The notes beneath the pieces were generated by a model. It worked only from the letters and a program-made list of their open reading frames with translations, was not told the origin of the DNA and did not search any database. Shown piece after piece: positions 55,764 through 64,000 of a DNA stretch of 64,000 bases; position 1 is the first letter of the stretch; each line of letters begins with the position of its first letter. This DNA is from Zymoseptoria tritici IPO323 (lineage: Eukaryota > Ascomycota > Dothideomycetes > Mycosphaerellales > Mycosphaerellaceae). Both the position numbers and the translations under genes were made by a program. The stretch is from positions 124,001 to 188,000 of the forward strand of contig NC_018212.1 of NCBI RefSeq assembly GCF_000219625.1, written 5' to 3'.

Positions 55764-58690
55764 GCGGTAGACGACAGAAATTAACGGAACACGCTCTCTA
55801 TAACATTATAGATAAGATCTACTAAGCGTAGAATAGGGGCCGCGGAAAGGTTGCTAGTCTACTATTGTTTGTTTGTTTGTTTGTTCCATTTACGTCCTTT
55901 CGGAGTCCACGACTATGTAGGACGGCCTTGCAAGCAAGGTAGTAGATCTATTTACAATCAAATTCTTTCGGTATTCTTTAACTTTAGGGGAAACCCCGTG
56001 CCTAAGGTAGGACCTGCAAGCAGAATCTGCCGAAGGACTTCAAAACAGCGCAAGACAAAGGAAATCAAACGAGTGTCGTTGTCTGCAGCCGGGGCTGCAG
56101 AATTTTCGCGCCAAGCTTTTTGCAGAATTTTCAGCGGATCCTTCCGCTTCGTACGCACGCTACGAATTCGAAAGAGATGCAGCGTAAGGCGATGTAGCGC
56201 AAAGGCGCAAAAAGCAGCTGTCCAACTCGCTGCCTTCTCTTGTCCTTAATATGCCTTTATAGTATCGTAGTAGCAGTTCTATCTACGACAACGTAGGTTA
56301 ATCGCAGAGTTATGGATTCCACCGAGTTCCAGCTCTTTAAAGTGCATATATGCTTCCTTTCGAGGGCGACGACGTCTCTAGGGACATGCGATTTCGATTT
56401 GGATTTCGAGGAGGTGCACATATAGGGCAGAGTAGACTACTTCTTTCTTCTTCTTGTTCGTAGCGTAGAGGGCTATTCGTTCGAATTGTGCTGTTGTTCT
56501 GTTGTAGCTCGTGTTTCGAGGCGGATTTCGAGAAGGATTTCGGGCGGATTCGAGAGGTTTTCGAGGAGGTTTCTTCCAGACTGTCTTAGTTTCCCTTCCA
56601 AGGAAGGTACTTACGACGGCCACCGCGTGAAGGTGCAGTCTGTTCGGCCGTCTGCTAGTCTACTATTACTAGATGTCTTAGGAGCTTTTAATAACGTATT
56701 ATACGAACGGCTACTCTACGACCTACGGACCCGTAGAATCGACGAAGATTTAGTCCGATAGATTACTAGCTTCCTAAGCGGCCGATCGACAAAGATCGTC
56801 GTAGACGGATTCGAGTTACTACTATACTCTATATCGATAGGAATACTATAGGGCTCGCTACTCTCGCCTATCCTATATATTTTCTATAACTCTAGCCTAA
56901 TTAAGCTAAACGGTACGGACAATAGTACGTCGGTTATAGGATATATCGACGATGTAGCGATACTCGCGTAGGGCGATTTAATAGAGGATATATATACTAG
57001 ACTCGTAGGGGCGCTAGCTAAAGTATAGCTTTAGGCTACTACCTACGCGTCGAAGTTTGTACCTAAGAAATTCTAGTTAACGCATTTTACCCGGGCCCGT
57101 ATACGCTTCGACCTAAAGTAAGGCATTAAGACTATATAGTATAACATAAAGCTAGAAAACATATATAAGTACCTAGGAGTAATAATAGATACTAAGCTAT
57201 ACTAGAAGCTATACATTAACGAAATCTAAAGAAAGGTAACTAGTATAATCGGCGCCCTCTACTTACTCGGGAGCTTAGTATAGGGGACTAGAATGCTCGA
57301 GATACGGAAGCTATACCGTAGTATAGTAATTCCGTAGATAATGTACGCGTACTCGATCTAGTTATAAGGCCGAGCGGTAGGTCCCGGCTATACGAAGTAG
57401 ATACTATATACGCTAGAGGCATTATAAGTAAGAGCGGCGAGAGCTATATATAGCGTATACCGAGCGACGTCCGCGGCTATACTAGACGTAGAGACATTCC
57501 TTCTCCCGATTAAACGATAAATCGAGAAACATAACATAAACGCGATACTAAGAATTCTAGCTAGTATAAATGTAGCGGCGATACGGTTAGATACGGCGAA
57601 CGCTACGGTACGAAAATATACTAGCCCCTTCTATAATATAAGGAAATTAGTAGCGAGTTAAGCGGCGGTAGAGCTCGATATATTAGAGTATATACCGCCC
57701 TTTGTCTCGCCGCTATAGCGAATAGGCCCGATAGTCTATATTAATAAGGTAGAAGACGTACGTAGTAGGTACGACGCTAAAGTAGTAAAGTAGAAGAATA
57801 CGTACATCTATACTAATAGTAGTAGTATTAGAGGCTATGTCGGGGCGGTAGCCGTCTACCTATCGGGAGGAAGGATAGAAAGCGTATATATAGGAAAAGA
57901 TACGGTCTCTACCGTATATACTACGGAGCTATAAGGTATTAACCTTACCGTAAAAATCGCTTAGGATACTACCGAGACAGACGATATACGCTAGCGACAT
58001 ATCGCTATATAGATAGATAACTAAGCCGCGATTCGGTCGCTTATTCGGGCCGAGGGTCGATTAGGAGTATATATACTAAAATATATCGCCCGCTAAATAG
58101 ATAAACTTTAAAGTAGGGGCTATATAGTAACTGTCCGCTAGATACCCTCGTACGAGGGGGTTAAGGGAAATAAGGCCGCCGATATAGCCGCTAAAGAAGC
58201 TATAGGCTAGAGAGAAGGCTAAGATAGTATAGAAAGTAATAGGGCGGCTAAGCCGGATAAGCTCTACCCTATTATAGCTACGCTTAAGAGAGAGTTCTAA
58301 AAAGAGATTAATAAGAAGTAGTAGGTCTCCTAGCGTAGCGAAACTAAGGGGAGATCTATATATCGACATACCCTAGTTCCGGGTAAGAAGATTCTATAGC
58401 TCTATAAGGGCCTTACTAAACGGGAGAGCGCCTTACTCGTCTAACTCCGGACCGAGAAGATTAGACTAAACGACTTCCTCTTTAGTCGTAATATACCTAG
58501 TATCCTAGACCCTATATACCTATACCGGGAAGGGCGACAAACTATACGATACGTACTCTTAATATATCGGCGGCTACGCGACCTCCGGAGCGAGTACCTT
58601 AGCCGACTTCCTAGACGTACTAACCTCCGGATTCTCCTAAGTAAGTAGAAGCTAGCTATAAGGGCTATTAAATTTATCGAACGGGCGTAG
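55764..58690 (+). pseudogene. LINE-A copy 2 ORF2, remainder of RT and RNase H
   Basis: RT resumes after Gypsy-2 (TEHALYNIIDKIY-type reading, 55780-55830) and is again cut by SINE-like copy 2. It continues at 56653 with LLLLDVLGAFNNVLYERLLY and YDLRTRRIDEDLV, a GILQGSLLSPILY-type block near 56850 and catalytic YIDDVAIL near 56942-56965 (intact). RNase H: IYTNSSSIRGYVGAVAVYL near 57808 (Asn where the first catalytic Asp is expected), TTELQGINLTVKIA near 57925. The C-terminus continues to about 58690. Stops are RIP-type. Confidence 0.75.
55867..56652 (-). mobile_element. SINE-like non-autonomous retroelement, copy 2
   Basis: 786 bp on the minus strand: 5' end GACGGCCGAACAGACTGC at 56652, (ACAA)n tail at 55867 (GTTTGTTTGTTTG on plus). 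Flanked by a 15-bp duplication TGCTAGTCTACTATT (55852-55866, 56653-56667). The uninterrupted site is present in LINE-A copy 1 (complement near 5670-5700). Homologous end to end with copy 1, with small indels. Few RIP changes compared with the LINE that contains it. Confidence 0.72.
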
Positions 58691-59079
58691 ATCCTAGGGT
58701 AGAATAGGATCGTAGGAGAGTAGACGAAGTCGAGCGCTAGGGGGAGACTATAGGTACGCGGACGGCGAAAGACGGGGCATAGCCTCTAGGAGTCTATTAT
58801 AAAGTAGTTAGTAGAAGGACGACTACCGCCTATCCGCGCCTACTAGTATACCTAGGCGGTAGTCGATAAGTAGAGTAAGGGTAAGGGGACGGCTAGCCTT
58901 TTGTTTACTAAGGTTAACATTAGGCGAAGTAGGGCTATCTTAATTTAGTAAGGTCGAGAACGCGTCGGCCGTTAGCTAAACCCTTACTTCCGGGCATAGC
59001 CGTAGTAGATTACGGCTAAAACCGTGTAGGAGAAAATCAATTAATCATTTTCCTAGATAACAACAACATTACATTGTCT

Positions 59080-59140
59080 GTTCCTTATATCGACCTACAT
59101 TAAGTTATAGGTTTGTTCCTTATGTCGACCTACATTAAGT
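59080..59140 (+). repeat. short tandem repeat beside the LINE-A insertion site
   Basis: Two 26-bp units, GTTCCTTATATCGACCTACA... (59080-59105) and GTTCCTTATGTCGACCTACA... (59115-59140), differ at one base and are spaced 35 bp start to start. They lie just outside the right TSD of LINE-A copy 2. Confidence 0.7.
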
Positions 59141-60043
59141 GAAGATTGTATGTTTATCTGAAGTGGGTTTGATCTACGCCAAAGCTGATCGTTGTAACTC
59201 GGAGGCACTCTATGTTCATATTCGCGAGGCTTAAGTGTTGTTCGCGTTGTCCTGTAGCGGGCGTCGCACCGCATCGACTTTCTTTATGCCCTTGCAGGAG
59301 ACAGTTGTAGGGTCGCAGTTTACGACGCCTCTATTAATGTAACAGGAAGGTTGGCTTAACTGTTATACTATCGCACTTGCAGTCTGAAGAGACGACAAAG
59401 AGACCTAAAACCCAGCCTAAACTACACCGGAGCCAGACATAGTAGCCACTGCATGGAATGGCAATTTTGATAGTGGAGACTATGCTCAGGACGTACACGT
59501 ATACGAGCGTCGCAGCGCATCATCCGGATAATCAAGCCGTGGTCGCCGATAGAAGTACGATTCGTCGGCAAGCACCAATCGGGCGACTTGTATCCGTGAC
59601 TTGTCGTGGACTGAAAGCGTAGGTTCGAATGCGCTATGATAGCACATGTGTCCGGTCCACGATCTTGGAAGATGGATCGACGCTTTTGGAAATCTTTCCC
59701 GATCACACTGGCCGGTCGACTATTGACGGTGACGACTCTCGGTGCTCTCGAGCATCAGCGAGGCGTAAGTATCGAAAAGCTGTTAGGAAAATAAATTGCG
59801 ATTCCTAAGAAGCATCGAACAAGCGGTTTTTGAACTAGTCCAAGACGGCTAGGTTAGAAGCAAACGAAGGACTACTCTACAGATCCACCCTTGAGAAGTA
59901 TCGCATAGGTGGTCGTTGAGAACCAGCTATTTCAAGTCAAATCAAAAGCTAACGAACGACCTTTTCACCTGTCCAAAAATGTCCGTCTCCCCCCGGCGGT
60001 GCCATAAGCCCCCCACCATGTAGGTGATGAAAGAGCGAATGTC
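59141..60043. other. host DNA without a supported gene
   Basis: A 94-codon minus-strand frame (59422-59706) and its shifted alternatives show no family features. Composition is host-like. Region downstream of the secreted protein gene. Confidence 0.3.
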
Positions 60044-60455
60044 TCATGGAGGACCGCATGGGGAGTCTGTGTCGTATGAGGAGTTGGCGTCGAAATTGGT
60101 ACACACGCAAAGCCTAACAGTGTTAGTTCGGCTCTTCACGACGGAATACTGCATTCCTCTCAACTTACCCGCCGTCGGTGATGTAATCCTTGGCATCTCT
60201 AGCGTCAACTCCCTCTGAGTTCTCGGATTCGAGACAGGACTCGTTACACCATGCTGTTGGCCCGTGGAGTCCGCTGGTTTCGCGAACACAGTACGAGCGG
60301 TCCGAAACGGCACAACCCCAGTAGCCCAATTTGTGGCAGGCGTCGAGAGTACTCTTGCAGCACATTCCTTTCTTGCCTTTGGCCCACGTTTTCGCGCCGC
60401 TGACGAGGGAGAGGCCGGGAAGGAGGGCAGTGATCGTGAAGACGATAAGCTTCAT
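60044..60455 (-). CDS. small secreted cysteine-rich protein (effector candidate)
   Basis: Two-exon model on the minus strand: exon 1 60455-60169, intron 60168-60114 (55 nt, GTAAGT donor, GAACTAAC branch, GTTAG acceptor), exon 2 60113-60044, stop TGA. The product is 118 residues. Residues 1-20 form a signal peptide (MKLIVFTITALLPGLSLVSG). The mature protein has 10 Cys at 32, 33, 40, 48, 56, 70, 74, 98, 100 and 115. Without splicing the frame stops right after the donor (TAA inside GTAAGT) with only 7 Cys, so the intron is favoured: it brings in CVC and a final Cys. The start has a good context (CACCATGAAG). No family recognised. A solo Gypsy LTR with a MITE lies about 200 bp upstream and could influence its promoter. 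No RIP damage seen. Confidence 0.72.
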
Positions 60456-60658
60456 GGTGAAGGTAAGGTCTGTCCAACAAGTCAACGTTAAGAGATGTAA
60501 GGTTGATCGCGCTGGATGGTCTTCGCGTACCTGCTGCGTGGTGACAAGTTGTGTAAGTAAGGAGAGCTTTGCTGGTGGGAACATTCTTAGCTGAGGGAGA
60601 GAGGCCTCATATAGAATAAGACGGCGGAAGTAAACGAATAGCAAAGCGTACATACAGG
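60456..60658 (-). promoter_or_regulatory. upstream region of the secreted protein gene
   Basis: 203 bp between the start codon and the solo LTR. Contains pyrimidine-rich stretches on the minus strand before the ATG. No clear TATA box. The LTR may supply or disturb promoter elements; this is inference from position only. Confidence 0.35.
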
Positions 60659-61017
60659 TGTCACATCTGCCTCCGCCGAATACCGACAATCGGCATCTGA
60701 TCCCCTGCCTCAGCGGCATATGCACCCCTACTAAGGCCTTTTGAGCTCGTTTGAGCCAGATTGCGCCCGTATTAACGTGTGCAAGGGGGAAGTTGGAATG
60801 CCCCGAAGTTGGAATTGCAGGGGCAGAGCCCAATCATACAATCAGGCATCAATCAGGCATGAATTCGATTGGGCGATTCCAACTTCGGGGCATTCCAACT
60901 TCCCCCTTGCACACGTTATAAGGATACGTAGAATCTCCTCCTTCCGAGAGAGTATCGAATCGAGTCTGTTCTGAAGTGATTCATACTGCTACTCTATTCT
61001 TAACTGCACCTTTTACA
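60659..61017 (+). repeat. solo Gypsy LTR interrupted by a MITE
   Basis: TGTCACATC...TTTTACA, same family as the Gypsy-1/2 LTRs, flanked by ACAGG on both sides (60654-60658, 61018-61022). Total 359 bp: 215 bp LTR plus a 141-bp MITE and its 3-bp duplication. Almost free of RIP changes. It arose from a full element by LTR-LTR recombination. Confidence 0.93.
60775..60915. mobile_element. MITE with long perfect terminal inverted repeats
   Basis: 141 bp inside the solo LTR, flanked by TTA on each side (60772-60774, 60916-60918). The inverted arms are perfect over about 41 bases within the element (ACGTGTGCAAGGGGGAAGTT...), or 43 if the flanking TA is counted; each arm repeats GAAGTTGGAAT internally. 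Removing element plus one TTA restores a 215-bp LTR. A TTA duplication fits PIF/Harbinger-type elements (family knowledge). No coding capacity. Confidence 0.8.
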
Positions 61018-64000
61018 ACAGGAGTGGCATGATCAGTTAAGAAAGTCAACGGAGTGCTGACCATCCGAACCCGACCTGAGCTTGAAAAGCCTGAAGGCTT
61101 GTTCGAAGGAGATCGAACCAATCGAGGCCTGTAAATGCCCCTGCTCCGCAAAAGCGTGTCTGTAACGTGTGCAAGGTGAAGTTGGGTCACCTGGAAGTTT
61201 GTTACCCAGCGCGGTGCCTGATTTCCGGGTTGTTGCCTGAGCATAAGCGAGCGATCGAGCCAATTGGAACAGGCGCTAAGAAGTTGTCGGTGAAGGTAGA
61301 AAACTAATTCATGCTTTGGGAACAGAAGTCACAGGACCTGCACATTGGCTCGCCGACCATACCTATGTATCATCAATTCCCGACTCTGGCATCGCCAAAG
61401 CTGGTCCACTCTTTCCTGGAAGAAACCCTTCCAGCGATAACGGACGGTCACACCGTGCTCCTGGAACCGTCTGATTGAAGAGCAGATTATCGTGCCCGGA
61501 TGGCACGGCGGAAACTTCAAAATCACACCACCGAGCTGATGATGACGGCGTTCTGAACCGGAGACAGGCATAGTGGTTGAAGCCAGTGGCAACCATCGGC
61601 GATAACGAAGACTACAGCGATTTTGAATGCACCACCAGGGTCCTGGGCGTCTGGCTACCACCTCATCCCTACTCGCAACCCAACTTTCTCCCCATCGATG
61701 TTACTACAGGGAATTTTCCACCAATGTCGGCAGCGCGATCGTGTCGACGATTTGCTTTGAGTTCAATGACCGTGAGGTCTGACCGTTTGGGTAGGGTCTG
61801 ACTTCATGCTCCGGGGAAGAGCCTATATTTGCAGGCTCTATCCACGTTCGTGGTACCACTATGGAAACCATATCCGGAAAAGGCCCAACTGTCATCTCAC
61901 GAAGCAAAGTCAACGACAACAATCAGCGGAAGAGCGTGGTAATTGGGTAAAGGCGTGAGGTGAGATCAGCTCATCTCTTACCGGCATTCTCCCCTGTAGA
62001 GGCACGCATCGAATGATCGAACTGCGGCATTTAGGTCATTGGTGATTTCAATCTACGTTTGCATGGCTGTCCTGAATACGAGCCCGAGCACCCGGTCGCT
62101 GCTGGCCCTGGCGTTGAATTATGCACGGGACATCGGGATACGGACTGGAAGTGGAGAAGAGAGGAGTCAGAAGATCAGTGGTCACGCCATGCACGGATCA
62201 TGCTAGCAATGAGGATTGAGGAATCCATACCTGAAGTATGGCTTCAACAACGCCATAACAACAACAACACCATCCCATGGGGTTGTGAAGCGACGCGGGC
62301 ATAGACCGTGACGATCAATCATGAGAACTGGAAGTCACGCACCTGTGCAGCTACTGATGACCAGTCGAATACTAAAGCTGCCCGGCTGTGAAGAGCTGCT
62401 GGCCGACAGCATCATCTCACCATTGACACCAAGGCATGAGAGGCGATGACCGTTCCTCCCCACGACCCTGTTGACAATTTCCGGCGCTCCGCTCTCACCT
62501 GACGGCAACATGGTACCTCATATTCAAGGAACGCATCCGAGCAATCCGTTTCGTCTGAGATCCATGGACAATTTCGTCCCGCTTTCACCTCATGGCAAGG
62601 TTGCAATACCTTGCCAAGGATGTTGAATCGAGCGTCTCAACTCCACTGTCTCCGGAGCCCTCATCGAGTCATCAATCTCATGTTGCCACAGGCGGTGAGC
62701 ATGGAAGAAGCTTTCCATCATGGGCCAGCTCATTTCCCGGCTACTCTCGCCTTGCAAGAATTGATAGTTCGTCGTACGAGGACATGGACTTCTCAAAAGC
62801 CATGGGCGTTGAGCATGATGAGCATCCAACGAGATATGTCGCATCGGATAGAAGGTCAGATTGGACATGTCAAAAGGAACGAGCGTACGAGTGCTTGCGG
62901 TCTGGCGTTCTTGGATAGACCTTAACGTAATTTGGCGCTCCACGCCCTTAGGTAGCATAGAACAGATAGAATGCTCAAGCAAATTTGAATTCCAACACTT
63001 CAGTCTTGACGTTCATGCCGTCATTTCTTTCAACAATACTTCTTTCAAGATCTCGCGTTCTTTGTGCGCTTTGTCAACCAGATTCATCGCCAAATCGCGC
63101 AGCTGTGCCGTGACTAGTTACACGCGTACTAAGGAAACCATGGGTGAAGAGTGAAGAGATCGAAACGACGGCAGTAAATGATAGTAGAAGACTATTGCAC
63201 AGGTCCATATACGTAAGATATCGACATTCAAGCACATACGACCACAGATAGATGAAAAATCGGCTTCCCGTCCGATCAGCCATGATAATCATCTAATCGC
63301 TACACTAGTACTCAAGTTGGTGACAATTGGGGAATCCGTAGTGTTGTATGTTTTTGTCTCTTTTTCTTTTTTGCGTCCGCTTCCAACCATCTCCCGTTCT
63401 TCCAGTCTCGATTTACTCAGACAATCATCGACTGGAGCACAGTGTAACTTTTTTTTTTGGCCTTCCAGAGAAGTCCGTACCTGGCTATTATTGCCCGCTT
63501 CACCGGGTCAGCGGACAAATAACATCTCAGACAAAGAGGCAGTCATGTGTGGACCGGACAGGTAGACAATTTGCCTTGCACTCGCTGTTACTGTACAGGC
63601 AGGTCCACGCCGCGCTGCTTAAATGGAGCCGATCAATATATCACATCAAGCACGATACCTACTTCTCGATATAAGCCACCACGCGCCACCCAAAGTCCTG
63701 GTGCAGCGGGCCTGTCATTACCACATCGCCGGAACGATCACCATCGTCCGTTGTAGCCGAGCACAGCCATGCAAAACGGATCACGCGCGATGAGTGGTGA
63801 TTGGGAATGTGATTGAAGCAAGTCGCTCGAAAGGGAAGGAATTGGGGGCGGAAACGGAGAGGTGAGACTGGTGGCGTTTTCCCGGTGCGGTGGATGGGGA
63901 GTTGGGAGCTGAGAGGGAGTGCACGAGGTTCCTTGAGAGGCGGAGGGAGTGGTGTTTGCGATAGATGGTATACTGAGGTGGATTGATTTGGTGAGGTGTT
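61018..64000. other. host DNA without a confidently supported gene
   Basis: Several 60-130 codon frames occur on both strands (for example 61329-61661 minus, 62592-62918 plus against 62590-62982 minus), but none shows a recognisable domain, signal peptide or consistent splice signals. At 61163-61180 the sequence TAACGTGTGCAAGG matches the first bases of the MITE end at 60773, so a single MITE-like terminus may be present. Otherwise unassigned. Confidence 0.3.

Larger units (their letters stand above)
45355..59047 (+). mobile_element. LINE-A copy 2, Tad-like non-LTR retrotransposon with nested Gypsy-2 and SINE
   Basis: Plus-strand element flanked by a 14-bp duplication (45341-45354, 59048-59061). 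It is split by Gypsy-2 (48837-55763) and SINE-like copy 2 (55867-56652). Without these it is about 6 kb. Order: ORF1 with zinc knuckle, endonuclease, RT, RNase H, short A/T-rich 3' end (GAGAAAATCAATTAATCA). Severely RIP-mutated. It forms an inverted pair with LINE-A copy 1 about 36 kb away. The 3' 350-400 bp differ completely from copy 1. Confidence 0.92.

Noticed and set aside
58076..58369. 97-codon minus-strand ORF
   Set aside because: Antisense shadow of the LINE-A RNase H region; same stretch reads as RNase H on the plus strand.
62590..62982. 130-codon minus ORF and overlapping 108-codon plus ORFs
   Set aside because: Open on both strands without motif, signal peptide or splice logic; cannot choose a strand.

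Overview
The window is from a filamentous ascomycete, most likely a Dothideomycete-type fungus. Three observations support this: short spliceosomal introns of about 46-65 nt with GTAAGT/GTATGT donors and CTAAC-type branch points; gene families confined to such fungi (DUF6604-like, DUF6606/DUF3638-type, ankyrin plus DYW-like deaminase); and transposons saturated with CpA->TpA / TpG->TpA changes, the mark of repeat-induced point mutation (RIP). No tRNA, rRNA or CRISPR array was found.

Layout. 1-589: remnant of a DUF6604-like host gene. 837-2270 (-): RIP-degraded MULE transposase. About 2641-9280 (-): LINE-A copy 1, a Tad-like non-LTR element, holding SINE-like copy 1 (3874-4630). 9281-13958: host DNA with a tandem-knottin small secreted protein gene (9926-10317), its possible tandem remnant, a broken aspartic protease, and the tail of a DUF6606 gene. 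13959-32920: Copia-1 (-), 111-bp LTRs, TSD CTCTT. Inside it sits Gypsy-1 (15269-27358, 215-bp LTRs, TSD GATTT), which itself contains LINE-B (20400-25548, 14-bp TSD). 32921-35397: host DNA with the other half of the DUF6606 gene and the first part of an ankyrin/deaminase gene. 35398-43651: Copia-2 (+), 238-bp LTRs, TSD AGATG. 43652-45340: the remainder of the ankyrin/deaminase gene. 45355-59047: LINE-A copy 2 (+), 14-bp TSD, containing Gypsy-2 (48837-55763, TSD GCGGT) and SINE-like copy 2 (55867-56652). 59048-64000: host DNA with a second small secreted protein gene (60044-60455) and a solo Gypsy LTR (60659-61017) carrying a 141-bp inverted-repeat MITE.

The nesting is supported by exact arithmetic. 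Gypsy-1 minus LINE-B and one TSD is 6927 bp, the same as Gypsy-2. The solo LTR minus MITE and TSD is 215 bp, the normal LTR length. Two host genes were each split by one LTR retrotransposon, and both rejoin in frame when the element and one target duplication are removed.

The most unusual content is cargo on the retrotransposons. The Gypsy element carries, between its chromodomain and 3' LTR, an antisense gene with clear spliceosomal introns and Cys-x-x-Cys motifs. Copia-2 carries a 784-codon extra ORF between pol and the 3' LTR, preceded by duplicated copies of its polypurine tract. Copia-1 also has an unrelated extra ORF downstream of pol. All gene-family names are from pattern recognition, not database search.
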